DNA of 64,000 nucleotides. It comes from Pseudo-nitzschia pungens (lineage: Eukaryota; Bacillariophyta; Bacillariophyceae; Bacillariales; Bacillariaceae). Where the stretch lies: NCBI GenBank assembly GCA_037355855.1, contig CM074759.1, forward strand, positions 7,564,001-7,628,000. The letters are read 5' to 3'. The notes beneath the pieces were generated by a model, which saw nothing but the letters and a program-made list of their open reading frames with translations, was not told the origin of the DNA and ran no database searches. The position numbers and the translations under genes were made by a program. This document shows positions 9,342-21,140 of the stretch, in pieces. Every line of letters begins with the position of its first letter. Position 1 is the first letter of the stretch.

Positions 9342-12300
9342 CTAGAATGCCAGCACCACCGATAACACAAAGACCCCCACCACCGCTGCAGCGAGCCGCG
9401 TCGCGCTCGCGGCGGAAGACGCTCCGTCCTCTCCCCGCTGCGACTTTGGTCGAAAGTCGGGACGGACGTATTCGACGGGAGCCTTCGTGGGCGGCGTGAC
9501 GGTGGGCGCGGAGGTCGGATTCTGGGTAAACGAGCACGTGCTGGCGTCCGAGGATTCGCACGCCGGGGCGGTCTCGGCCATGTCGTTCTGGGAGCTGAAC
9601 AGGGCTCCGAGCTCGCACGTTAGATCGGTCTGGGACGACTCGACGTAGTTGTTCAGTGCCGAGTACTGGGCGCCGTAGACGAGCACCGGGGCGTGGTTCA
9701 GGAACTCGTTGTCGATGAAGCACGTCGCCTCCAGCGTGAGGGGACCAAAACTGCGAATGGCGTACCCGCTGCCGGTCGGGTTGTTTTTGCTGCCGTAGAC
9801 GTTGTCCTGGAACAGGCAATTTCGCACATTCAGCTCGCTGTGGAACGTGTTCTCGATGATACCGGGGAAGCTAGTAGAGACGTCGGTGATGTAGTTGTCC
9901 CGGAACACACAATCCTGAAAGGTTACGATTTGTTTCGATTGCTCCCCGGCAAGAGATTGGTCGTGGTATTGAAGACGACGATGGTCGGTATTCGACTCTT
10001 TTTCGTCCCATTGCAAGAGAACAGGTGTGTTCTTGCTGTTGCTCTGTGTCACGAAAAAAAGAGATTCCAGGAAAAGTAAAGGGTTAGTCCACGCTGGGAT
10101 TCACACGAGGATGGTGCAATCTCAAGTCATTGGAATTCCTCTGCAACCGAATTCCGAACCGCAGGCAACGCCAGCAACCTACCTTGAATGCACAATCCGT
10201 AAAAGTGATATCCCCGGCGGATTTCAATAGCACCGAGAACATGTTTTGGGATTCAAACGTAAGTCCTCGAACTTCAACGCCGGGAACGGTTTCATGGATT
10301 CCCTCGAAAACCCCGTCGTACGATGCCAGACCGAAGTCTCCTCCTTTCAGAACGCAATGGTTCGATCGCATTCCGTCCTCACCGCATTGGTAGATGACAT
10401 TGGGTCGAAGTGCCAAAAATGGCTGTCCGCCCTTGATCTCTTCATCGTCGGTCCAGCTTCCCATTTCGTAAGTTTTACCGGGACATAGAACGTACTTGCG
10501 CTTGATCGACGTATCCATGATGCCTCTCTCCATCACCTGAATATCCCAGAAATTGGAAAAACAGTCACCCTGCTCCGTGTCCAAGGCGGGCCGGTCCTTG
10601 GTCGGAACCGTTACAGGAAGTGAAGGGGAACTGTCGGGTTTTTCTTCATTGGCAGCGACACAACCACAGGGACCTTGGACGTATGGCTGCAGCTGGTAGC
10701 ATTGGTTAATGTCCAGTTGACCAAGGGTTGCAATGTTCATGAGTTCTGCGCATGTGCGTTGCGGCTGAGATGGCGAGACGACAACACCCTCTGGTTTTGT
10801 CACTTGCAGCCCACGCCCACAGATGTTGCAATCGTAACTCGGAGTTTCGACAATAGGCTCGGTGTATGGTCGGTCAATGCACCCACAATATTGTTGAGCA
10901 AGGGGTTCGTATTGTCTGCACTGGTACTCGTGTATGTTCCCGTCATCGGCACGCTGTTGCAAATCGCCACAGTTCATCGTGAGAAAGTTGGGCAACACAA
11001 ATTCATTACCCGGTCGACCAACCATTCTTCCTCTTCCACAGATTTCACATCGAAAGGCCGTTGGCGGCTGCGTTAGTGGGGCTTGACATCCACATGCGTC
11101 GCCTGATATCTCTTGAAGAACAGAGCACTGATCCTCGCTGAGTCTTCCTCTTGCTCCCTCGACTTGATATTCACCACAGGTAATGTTGTTCGATGCATCA
11201 ATAACGCCACCAGGGTTTGTGAGAATCAAATCGTCTGCACACACCGAACACTCGAACGGAGATTCGGTTGGCGATGGAGTTGGTCCGTCTACGTAGCATC
11301 CACACTGTGTTGAAACCGCCTCCTGAATGGTTCCGCAATCTTCCATGGGAATGGCACCCGACAAACCTGCATTGAAAATACTGAAGCAAGTGAAAAGGCC
11401 AGTAGGAGTTTGTACCATTTGACCCGGGTTTGTGATTGTAGAAGCTGGTCCTCCGCAAACATGGCAGACAGATGAATCATCGTCTTCTGGAAGAGAGGGA
11501 GACTCTTCTTCCTCCGTAACCGTGATGTCGTTCAAAATATCTGTGGATGGACGCTGATAAGGGGTGGTGCACCCACAGGGCTCTCTTGACATGGCCTGGA
11601 TATTTTTGCATGCAGTCTGAGAGATCTCTTTGGGGTTTTGATCTAGATCAAAACATCTGGCGGATGTACCGTGTCGGGTTGTGACTATTCCATCTGGGAG
11701 AGTCATATCTCCGTCTCCGCAAATGGAACATCGAGAAAGTACTTCTTCCACTTCCACACCGCTCGAATCCGAAGGCCGAGGGACAAGTTCGGGAGCTACG
11801 CACCCGCAGGATTCTTGCGCGATTCTTTGGACATTGGGGCATTGGTTTTGCGAAAACTTGTGCGCATTGACCTCCAGTGCTGAACAGAGGACTTCGTCCT
11901 GCCCATCGACTAGACTCACGCTAGCGGTTGGGTTCGCCATCACGAGCCCGTCTCCACACACAGCGCAAACAAACGGGGTTTGATCGGCTCCCCCGGACAA
12001 TTGGTTGTAGTCACACCCGCAGGGATTCAATGCATTTTGTTGCAGCGGGACACACATGTTTGGCGGAACGACGGCTCTGTTGGCCTCGAGTTCGGAACAC
12101 TTCTTGCCCAGACCTCTGTCGTTGAAAACAATTCCATCGGGCTTTCCAACGAACCCATTTCCACACACGGAGCATTCGTAGTTCTCGGAATGCCCTTGGA
12201 GCAATGCCGCTATCACCGTGGAAGTATCGGTGTTGGATCCACTTCCCCCTTCGCAACCGCATGGAACGGAAGCAAAGCCTTGTACCCGTGCGCAGGCAGT

Positions 12301-12726
12301 TTCTGGAATGGTATCACGCGAGTCGTGTAGTTCTTGGCAGTTGATGGGTAGTCCCTTGCTGCTGAGAGTGAAACCGTTTGGATTTGTGATTTCTCCTCCG
12401 GCGCAAATCGAACATTCGTACGATTCTGGTGGAGATGTGTTTGCTGTTGTGCCTGTCGCTGTGGTTTGGATTTGGCCATTTGTTGTTGAATCGAATCCAG
12501 GGCAACCGCAAGGGGCGCCTGTAAGAGATTGAAGTTTTTGGCAGGATTCTTGGTGAAGTGTTGCAATGTGTCTCGAAAGAGCAGCACAAGTGGCTGTTTG
12601 TCCCTCCGGCGTCGTAACTAGTCCAGACGGATTACTCATCGAACCTCCATTTTCACAGATGGTACAGACGAATTGAGAGACCGCCGGAGTCCATAGCAAG
12701 GCGGAAAAAAGGAGCCGCAGCCTCAT
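9342..12726 (-). CDS. Secreted protein with nine six-Cys repeats, a beta-helix-like region and a C-terminal hydrophobic anchor
   Basis: Two exons, 12726..10183 and 10043..9342, give 1081 residues. The intron 10182..10044 starts GTAGGT and ends with a T-rich tract and GACACAG, in phase 0. Residues 1-18 form a signal peptide (MRLRLLFSALLWTPAVSQ). Nine repeats of about 85-95 residues follow. Each is CxxC, then Gly/Pro-rich sequence, a single C, another C, and CGC, i.e. six cysteines per repeat that could form disulphides. After about residue 720 the cysteines thin out. Hydrophobic strand repeats (ITFTDCAFK, VTFQDCVFRDN, LNVRNCLFQDN) then suggest a right-handed parallel beta-helix. A Thr/Pro linker and a hydrophobic end (AAAVVGVFVLSVVLAF) suggest a membrane or GPI anchor. 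Probably extracellular or cell-wall; function unknown. Confidence 0.85.
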
Positions 12727-13581
12727 GGTGAATTCGTGATTGTTCTTCGTTATTGTTGTTGTAGTTAGGTATGATAAGTTTGGTTTGGTTTGATTTGGTT
12801 ATCTTCGTTCGATAGTTTGCAGAGACCTGCTCCATCAATGCTCTGTAACTGTTTTTCCTCGATTTCTATTTTCGCATACAAAAATCCAACGCCTCACGGT
12901 GCGCTTTTGTCACGTCACGGAACCAAAGGTGCGCCAAAAGAAGTCAATCGTGCTTTAAAATCGGAGTATGAAGTGTTCACGTTTGGAGAATCATTTACCA
13001 CGTTTGAGATTTGAGGCAAGTAAGATCTTACTGTACTAGTACTTCGTACTTCTTACATACAGTAAGGTTACCCACGTAATTACGTAACTTACCGGTAAGT
13101 TACTCGAACGTACCGTCTTGAATTTTGCTTCTTTTTCCCATCATTTCATCGATCTCATCAATTTACACGTACAGTATTCATAATATATACTAAGAAGAAA
13201 GTTCAGAGTGACTTTCAGTACACATAGGAGACTACTGTAAACGATATATCACTGGACTTAGCAGGAGCCATTAATGGTTGCATTCTACGGGTTCGGACCA
13301 TTCAGTCGGAGGGCAGATTAAGTGAATGCCGACGGGAAGAATTTTGTCTTCCGGAGACGCCGACGAAATGCTGCGACGTGTTCACCCCGTGGAACTCGTT
13401 TTGCCGCAATGATTTTGTTTCGAATGTGTATTCGGGAGTACCTTCGAATCCAGGGAGCAGGAGATGTTTGTCGCGTTCGCCGATCCGAGATTCGAAAAAG
13501 GTGTGTCCGGTGGTCCATCGTGACCCACGCAGCTGGCAACTCGGAAACCGAACCGCGTCGACCCAAACGTCCGATCGGTCC
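12727..13581. other. Intergenic with dense palindromic word island
   Basis: Positions 13018-13120 are a strong example of the intergenic vocabulary: AAGATCTTACTGTACTAGTAC, TTACGTAACTTACCGGTAAG and the 14-bp palindrome ACTTACCGGTAAGT at about 13086-13100. The rest (13120-13580) lies beyond the 3' end of the HAD gene and shows nothing recognisable. Confidence 0.5.
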
Positions 13582-14892
13582 TCAGTTTCGGAACAGAACT
13601 TCGGCACGTGCCAGATCTCTTCGAATATCGACCCATTTGTCCGAGGTTTTGGGAACATCGGATAGCTTATCTTTGGCTGCTTGGATCACCGATGCGAGAC
13701 CATCCAGGTCCATCATCCCGAGCCGTACCGCGTCCACGGCTGCCCCGACATAGGTCCGAAAGAACACCAGAGGTCGCCCGTTGATCAATTTGGGTGGGGG
13801 CACGATTGGTGACACACCTGCCTCATCGGTGACCACGTGAAGAAAGACCCCTTTCACTATTTCTGGATATTCTCGAAGCATGGTTTCACCAGCCTCTTGG
13901 TCGAGCTCTCCGACATCCCCAACGTAAACATACTGCACAAAAATTCAGCACTGTCATCGTTAGAGACCCGTGCCATCTGCATCCATTGATGGATACACTG
14001 TCTGCCTTTCGTGGTGCGCTAGATGCCAAAATCGTTCAACATTTTTGGGACTTACCTGAAATATCATTCCGGTAGGATCTTGCTGGATTAGTCGTTCAAA
14101 ATTTGTAAATTTTCGCAGACCCTTCCGATCTTGCACAATCCATTCGGCAACACTGCCATACAAGACGGGGCCAACCTGTGATTTTTTTTTCAAGGAAATT
14201 TATAACAGGAAACAAAAAGTTCGAACCGAACGACTCTCATCGTGTGAGAAAGTGATGATTCATTTGGATCCGTGCGTTGTCGACAAGAGAGAACCATCCG
14301 ACACGGAAACACGCAACACGCAACGCAACGCAATACACACACACACACACGGACGCACCCCCCATCCCTCGACGCCCGCCTTTTCCCCGGCGCTCCGCAG
14401 GGCCACCGCCAGCTTGCTCCCGTCCTTGATTTCCAGGGCGGCCTTGAACTCCTCGGCCCTGGCGGTCAGGATCGCAATCTTGGCCGGGCACCCCGCGTCT
14501 TCCCTCGGCAATCCGTAGCGGCTCATCTCGAGCATGAATTCCCCGACCCCGGGATAAAAGTCGCCGCGTTCGTACTGGACGTCGATGCCTCCCAGGGCGA
14601 TTCCCCCCACGTTCACGCCGCCGCTGCTCTTGAGGGTGTCGTCCACGTCCGAAATCACCTGCGTGAAGGGTTGTCGCAGGCGTCGGTTGCGGGGCGTGGT
14701 CGTTTCGAGGAGCGAGGAGGAAAGCCGGGTTTCCTCGCGGGTCCTTGTCGCTTTCGGTCTCCGTCGGCGGGTCGAGGCGGCAGATCGATGAGAGAGAGAC
14801 GGCAATCCGGACTCACGAAACGACAGGACGACTTTCACCGGAAACAGCAACGCCAGAAAAATTATGCGGAGAGGAGCAGGAGGCGGCCTCAT
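13582..14892 (-). CDS. HAD-superfamily phosphatase, App1/DUF2183-like, secretory or plastid leader
   Basis: Three exons, 14892..14359, 14175..14056 and 13932..13582, give 334 residues. Introns start GTGCGT and GTAAGT and end CACAG and GTGCAG, all phase 0. The leader MRPPPAPLRIIFLALLFPVKVVLSF is a signal peptide, possibly followed by a plastid transit region. HAD motifs are all present. Motif I is ISDVDDTLKSSG with Asp82 and Asp84, and motif II is ILTAR. GLRKFTNFERL supplies the motif III Lys, and YVYVGDVGELDQEAGE is motif IV. The motif I context resembles App1 phosphatidate phosphatases (DIDDTIK), so a lipid phosphatase is likely but substrate assignment is inference. The first intron contains a (CA)n run next to its donor. 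Confidence 0.82.
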
Positions 14893-15701
14893 CTTCCGAT
14901 GGATCGATCGATGAAGAATGGGTTGCGAAAGTGGAGAGTGGATGGAAGAAAGAAACGATCGATTCTTCGGAATACAGCAATGGAAAATCTGCGATTCTTT
15001 GTCTGTTGAAATAAATACTCGTACGGTAGGTAATTACTAGTCACCTTCCTCTCGTCTCTCGTTGGGACGATTTGAAGGTTTGTGTGATGATTGATGATAC
15101 CGTATTATGATATCATTGTTCGTCGAGCGTCGAGAATCAGAGGGGTTTGAGATGATGATGTTTAAGATCGTACGAGTACGATGCTTCTACGGTACACGTA
15201 CGATGTACGAAGTAGAGGAATAGAGGAATTCATACGTACGATTTTGCCGAACAATCTTCAATCTTCGTGCTTCTTAGTGTAGAGTTTTTCAACACAATGT
15301 TCGATTGATTCGATTGATTCGATTCTTTCATTCGGGGGAATTAGTTTGTCTTGTGTGTTTTGTGTTTCCCTCTCTTTTTTGATGAATGAATCTTCACGCT
15401 TCACACCGATGGATTGATTCTGATCGCACCATCATCATCATCATTTTCAAATTTCGCACCCCCTGCTAATGAGCCCCTGAGCTCGTTCCATCATCCGAAG
15501 TGCAAGTATTCCCAAATCAACAGCGTTTGTACGGTACGAGTACCCATACGGCTGTAATTAGGTATCAAACAGTACGAACCCATTGCCTCAAAGTGTCGTG
15601 ATTGATTCGATACAGAAGGAGCAGCAGTCAGTGGGAGCTCGCATTCGACATTGCTTCGGGTGGAAAGAGCGCAGAGGGCCGATCCATCGGGGAACGAAAG
15701 A
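14893..15701. promoter_or_regulatory. Divergent intergenic region, HAD phosphatase / SETD9-like
   Basis: About 800 bp between divergent start codons. Contains word islands (GATCGTACGAGTACGATGC, ACGGTACACGTACGATGTACG at about 15165-15215) and GATTCGATTGATTCGATTGATTCGATT pentamer-like repeats at about 15301-15325. No gene seen. Confidence 0.4.
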
Positions 15702-17502
15702 ATGACTGCACAAGCACTTCGTCGGTGTCGACGATTTCAACAACGGCAATCCCTGTCGTCTTTGAATCTTGGAGGGGATGTTTCAACAAGTTCGAAGGGC
15801 GGTTTCCGAGCCGATAACGCCGGAATCCAACACTACCAGAACCAGAACCAACAACATTCGCAACAACACCGCAATAGCTGCACGATCGCTCCCTTCTCTC
15901 GCTCGTCGTTGCCATCGACCTCGGATGGATCCTTCTCCGCTTTCTTGTCGTCGTCGTTGTCGTCGTCATCGTTGTCGGGTTTCCAGCAGAAACGACACTT
16001 TTGGAATCCGTTTACATCCAAAACCGGAACCGGTGGCTCTATCGTTCGCGACAACAATGCCGTGGTGGGATCGGCGCGCACGAAAAGCGAGGACGAAACG
16101 GAACAGCCCCGCAAGATCCAGGAGCGAAAGGATTTGACCCTGCTGATGCTGGCCCTCGAATTTCACAAGATTGCTGCGGAAGAAGATCGACGACGACAGG
16201 AAAGAGCGGAATCCGAAGACGAAAAGGAACACGAATCCAATGCTTCGTCGTCGTCGTCGTCGTCGTCGTCTTATTCTTCTGGTAATGAGTACCTAGAAAA
16301 CAGAGAAAAGATGATCGACATGGCATTTGACCGATTGGAAGACATCGAAATCGACAAGAAAACCATGATGCAATTGCGATACGCTTTGCAGGAAGCAATG
16401 GAAGACCAAGTCATAGAGTTGTTCAATGCATTTGCATCGATTGACGAAGAGCTGCTCCTGTTGGTACCAGATGCCGACGGGAGCACCGATGGTTCGGATC
16501 GAACAGCGGACGTTGGGATCGAGTCCTACCTGGATGAGATACTGCGATTGGAATTGGAGCGGACCATCGACGACCTGGCGAACACGAAACAGAGCCGGGC
16601 ACCAAAGGGAGCCGACCCGAAGTATTTCTTGACGCTGAAACGGGGTGCCATCGAGACGCTCTTGCGAGAGCGCGAAGGCAAGCAACAACGGCACCGACAA
16701 GATCCGTCGCCCGATGCACCCGGCAGTGCCAACAACCCGCAATCCGTGAGCTGGTCCGAGGCCGACCAATTCGGTTACCACGCATCGATAGACGACGAAC
16801 GCAATCAGCTCATACGGTACTACCAGAGCATAAATCTGTGCCGGTCGGCCGAAAATGCGGGACAAGGTGGGCTACAGCGTGGTGGCTCTGCAATCGTCGA
16901 TCCCCGGCGCCGGCCGGGGGGTGTACGTGGATGGCTACGCCCGGGCGGGATCGATCCTGGCGTTCCAGCCCGGGCCGGTCTGGGCCAAAGAAAGCCTCGT
17001 CAATCTTTCGGTGGAGGAAGAACGCGATCTAGAGCGCAACGACGCCTATCAGATGTCACTCCGGGCGGACGACTACATGATCGACTCGAGGCGTTCTCCC
17101 TACACCGTCCTCACGGACGAGAACAGCAACCTCATGGCTCTGGGTCACATCGTGAACCATCCGAGTCCCATGAATCCACCCAGTTGCCGTTCCGCCATGC
17201 TCAATTTCACGCAGGGCATGGAGTTGGGATCGTCCCAGAAACTCAAGCGATACATTCCCAACACGTATGCGCGGCCGCGGAACGTCACGCTCATGGACAG
17301 TTTGTGGGATCGCGACGTGATCGAAATGCATTCGATGGTCCTCGTAGCGACGCGAGATATTTGCAACGAAGAAATATTTTACGACTATCGTTTGTCATCG
17401 AGTCACCTCCCGCAGTGGTACCACCGGGTTCATGACACAGCGTACGAGGCTCCCGATAGCGAGGATGGCGATTCCGACGGAGAAAAAGAACAAGACGACT
17501 AA
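15702..17502 (+). CDS. SETD9-like SET-domain protein with one-base frame break
   Basis: The ATG at 15702 begins an Arg-rich, acid-free leader (MTAQALRRCRRFQQRQSLSS) like a mitochondrial presequence. Ser-rich low-complexity segments ((TCG)n at about 16243-16270) and acidic helices follow. The SET domain starts with VGYSVVALQSSIPGAGRGVYV and includes NHPSPMNPPSC, LKRYIPNTY, MVLVATRDI and EEIFYDYRLS. SSIPGAGRGV, LKxYxPN and the EELFxxYR-like end match human SETD9 best. The protein would methylate lysine using SAM if active. The frame changes once: up to codon TGC (16839-16841) the 5' frame is used. One extra C at 16842 then shifts to the frame that reads GRPKMRDKVGYS. There is no room for an intron between the two conserved stretches. 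Ignoring the extra base gives 599 residues. The C-terminus is acidic. Confidence 0.78.
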
Positions 17503-18326
17503 CAGTTAGAATCCGAAAGTCATGAGCATTTTACAGATTTGGGATGTAGAGTGATTCAGCAATTTTAGGAACCTAGTAGTATGGTATGGGTACTCTACTA
17601 CAACTATGAAGAATACCCTGCTCATCGAACGACTCATTCGTTACTTCAATCACCGTCCGTCTCCCTCTTTTTGTGTCATCGAGCAATCAACAGTAGTGAC
17701 CATTTGGTTGTAACACGAAAAGACTTGTTGCTGGAAGGGAGACTCCTCATTGATGATTCAATGTTGCTCATCCATTGCATCGCAAATCTCAACATATTCC
17801 ATCACCGTACTTCCGTTACGTACGTGTACCGAGTACAAGAAGTAATAATCATAATTACCGTAGTTTCGTTTTTGTTGTGGAGAGAGTCTCATGAAACAAT
17901 GTCATGTTTGATGATTGATTCATTCGAATCAATCATTTTTGTTGACGAGATGATTTGAAGCCACGAAGCCACGAAGCCACGAAGCCACCAAATTTCTGGG
18001 AAAAAAGTTTTTGCCACGAGACGACGAGGTTTTGATGTTTCGAAATTCGACAAGAAGGATCCCACTTTTGCACATTCTCAATCTCGATCAATCAAATCAA
18101 TCAGCATCTCCTTTCGGTCAAACCTGATACGGTATGCGTGATCGATGATCGGTGATTAATGGTCTCCCATCTTCGTTTGTTACAACGATTTTTTTATCAT
18201 TGGGCGTCTCCATTCATCCTTCGCTTGACCGACACAGATTGAGTAAGGATTCGTCGATCCCGGGACAAAGCATACCATTGTTGAAACAGGCACGGGGAAG
18301 CGAAACCATTTTTTAGCGTTGTAACA
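17503..18326. other. Intergenic with an octamer tandem repeat
   Basis: No gene recognised. GAAGCCAC is repeated four times at about 17957-17988. GTTACGTACGTGTACCGAGTAC at about 17815-17836 belongs to the intergenic word set. Confidence 0.4.
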
Positions 18327-19800
18327 ATGGCACCCAGCGAAGAGCATCCAAAAAGTTGTGGGGAGAGCAGCCACATGGATTGCCGAGATGAGAGTAACCA
18401 TCGAAATTTATCATCGGTAGAGAGCAAAGGAGATTCGGAACCCATCGTGTATCTCACGCTGGGTGATGGAGATTTCACGTATTCGTTGGACCTAGCAAGG
18501 TACATGGCTTTGTCAACCAAACAACAACCCGTGAAATTGATTCTGACCGGCATTGACACGTTGGAAACACTGACATCGAAATACAAAGATTCGCCGTCGA
18601 TTCTGGAAGAAATTAGAAATCAGCAAGAACAAGTGCCAGAACTCTCTGTGTCGATTCGGCATGGTGTCAATGCAATCGTGATGAACCCCGATCAAAAGCA
18701 AGACGCCGGTACGAGGGGACGAGATGCCGCCGATCACGTGCTGTTCCATCATCCTCACCTGGGAACAGAAAATTGTTCGTTGCACAAACGATTCCTGGCT
18801 CATATGTTTTATTCCGCAACGAAATACTGGATGAAGGACAATGGCGGAGTTTTCCATTTGACGCTGGTGGAGGGTCAGTACAATCGATGGAAATGCCTGG
18901 AGCAAGCGGAACGCCATGGATTGGAGTTGTTGCACCAAACTCATTTTGCTCCGCCACCAGTGGTGAATGACAGTGCGACAAAGACAGGGAAGAACAACGG
19001 GAGTGCTTCCAATGGCAATAGATATCACTATCGCCGCCACCAAACCGGCAAATCTTTCGCAACGCGTCGACCGAACAGCAAGGAGCATAACGTACAGCTT
19101 CGGAAGGGTTGTCGACAAGGACACTCGAACGGCAACCAATCTTCCGTGGCAGTCACTCTGCTCCTCGTCTTCTGATGCACCCGCACAGGAAAATCCAGCG
19201 CAAAACGCAACCGCATCGACAGTGAGCACACCATCTTTGCTACCGTGTCCATTTTGCGAGAAGCAATTCTTGGAAAATCGTTCTCTCAAATGTCACATAC
19301 GCGACAAACACCGATGCGTCGAAGTTACAGACCAACGGGGATCCCGCCACGAAGAACAGCCACGAAAGAAGAAGAAACTACAGAATGATGACTCACTGGC
19401 ATCAACAGAAAAGGCAGACACCACAACGCATACCTGCTCACATTGTGCGAGGATATTTCAAAGCACCAAAGCACTAGAAGACCACGTGCGTGCCAAACAT
19501 TCCGGCATCAATACTTACATCGCACCGGATTGGTCGATGGCAAAACAGAAACAAACGAACAATCTCGGTGATGACAACACAAACGGGGAAACGACCGCCG
19601 AAGAGAGTTCGAACAAACACGAGGAGGAGTGCCACATATGTGGCTCGAAACTTATCGGGCGAAGTCTCTCGCGGCATTTCGAAGACTTTGTGCCCGTGGA
19701 AGAATCTCAAACATTCCAATGCGATTTCTGTCCAAAGACCTTTCGAGAGGAACGCGCAAAGCTGCAGCACATGAATTTCTGCTCACAACGATCGCAATGA
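18327..19800 (+). CDS. Bmt5-like rRNA methyltransferase domain (DUF2431) fused to C2H2 zinc fingers, with one-base frame break
   Basis: The N-terminal ~250 residues match the DUF2431/Bmt5 family. LTLGDGDFTYSLDLARYM is the SAM-binding GxGDFS-type motif. LILTGIDT, a HPHLG stretch, HLTLVEGQYNRWKC and a YHYRRHQTGKSFATR end follow. Yeast Bmt5 methylates N3 of U2634 in 25S rRNA. The 3' part encodes classical C2H2 fingers: CPFCEKQF...HIRDKH, CSHCARIF...HVRAKH, and a last CDFCPKTF finger, plus CHICGSKL. A Lys-rich possible nuclear signal (RKKKKLQ) lies between them. The two halves are in different frames. After codon CGT (19065-19067) one extra C at 19068 shifts the frame, and SITYSFGRV then completes the methyltransferase domain. 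Ignoring it gives 490 residues. Read literally, the first frame stops at 19175 without fingers. Confidence 0.78.
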
Positions 19801-21140
19801 GGTTTGAAAACTTTTCCTCATACTGTAGACATACTAGCAGTAACACTGGAAATCCTTGACCTTTTTTTTATTATTGCTGGCAACACACTACTATCCACTT
19901 TTGTCCTTTGTCGGAGGGATAACTCACTCTGGTACAAATGAATAACTATATCATTATTTTGATTGAATCAAAAACCCAGAGCGAACATTTCTGGTACAAG
20001 CACCCATTTCAGGAATGATCTACTGTCAATATATTATATTACTACTATTGTTCTGTGCCCAACGTTGTTTCACTCTCAGGACGGCAGAGCCAGGCAGTGC
20101 CGTAATTATTATCCGATGAACGCATACGAGGTAAGTTAAGGTTTACCGTACGGTACAGTATCAACTCTTGACTGCAATCGAGCAATTGTGTAAAGTAAGG
20201 CTTAAGTCTTACGTCTTTCAATCGATGTACTTCGTATGTTTTCAAGGATTAAGTGACACAGTACGTAAAAGTACGTACGTAAAAGTACTGGAACATCGGA
20301 AGTTCTCAGTGAAACTACGGTCAGATAGCCCTTCTTTGCTGGAACAGTATTAAGATTACTGTCCGAATTTAAGCCTGAGGAGTCATAATAACATGACCAC
20401 TTCTTTGAGCGTTATACAAACATCGTGTTTTCTGTGTAAGGCTTACTCGCAACGGACGTGGGAGTAATAATTGATTGAAGCATTTTGATATTTTCGCTCT
20501 ACCGATAATCTTACGTACAGTAAGGAAAAAAAAGGTGAATGACATTAATTAAGGGAAGAAAATAAGGAGTTCATAGGCATATGAATAGTTTCGTGTACTT
20601 GGAAAGCAGTAAGATTAATTTGACATGTGTGCAATGTTTCACTCTTAAGAATCAGTGTTTTGATAATCATTTTTTTGATAGAATGATGTCCAGAAAATTG
20701 ACGAATCCAAACAGACTTTCTCTTATCCCTCCTCAACGGTTTCTCCTCGGATGTTGTTGACGGCTCTGGCTCGTAACGCACATACTACAAAATTCCTATC
20801 AACTGTCCCCAGGTTTCCGTAGAAATTAGTAGTTGGGGATGTAGAACCGGGGATAGGAATTTTGTAGTAATCCAATAGTAACGTAAGATATCCATAGAGC
20901 AGACAACAGACAACAGCAATAACCACCATTGATCCGACAAAGGATGACATTTTGCCGCAACAAACAATAGGAGTGATATTGCCTGCTGATTGTTGTTGGA
21001 AAATAGCCAAGGATAGACGTTTGAATTGCAGTCATCGATGGAAAAGAAAGGATTCACTCACTTGCGTGGATATATGTTACGTAGTATATGTTGCAATCGT
21101 GCTGTACACGTATTGCTGAAGTCAAGACTCGTTAGCAACA
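19801..21140. other. Intergenic with word island and MITE copy
   Basis: No gene recognised. 20120-20530 is dense in ACCGTACGGTAC, GTACGTACGTAAAAGTAC and TCTTACGTACAGTAAGG words. A hairpin MITE-like element occupies 20784-20868 and is listed separately. The last ~270 bp should be the channel gene's promoter and 5' UTR. Confidence 0.45.
20784..20868 (+). mobile_element. Hairpin MITE-like element, copy A
   Basis: An 85-bp near-palindrome with perfect 17-bp terminal inverted repeats, ACTACAAAATTCCTATC and its complement. It is flanked by TA if the element is taken as CTACAAAA...TTTTGTAG. The interior (AGGTTTCCGTAGAAATTAG, TTGGGGATGTAGAACC) is shared with copies B, C and D. The right arm lacks the CAGCTG part seen in copy B. 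Confidence 0.8.

Noticed and set aside
17941..17990. Direct octamer repeats as a possible CRISPR-like array
   Set aside because: Tandem GAAGCCAC units with no spacers; simple repeat in a eukaryotic genome.
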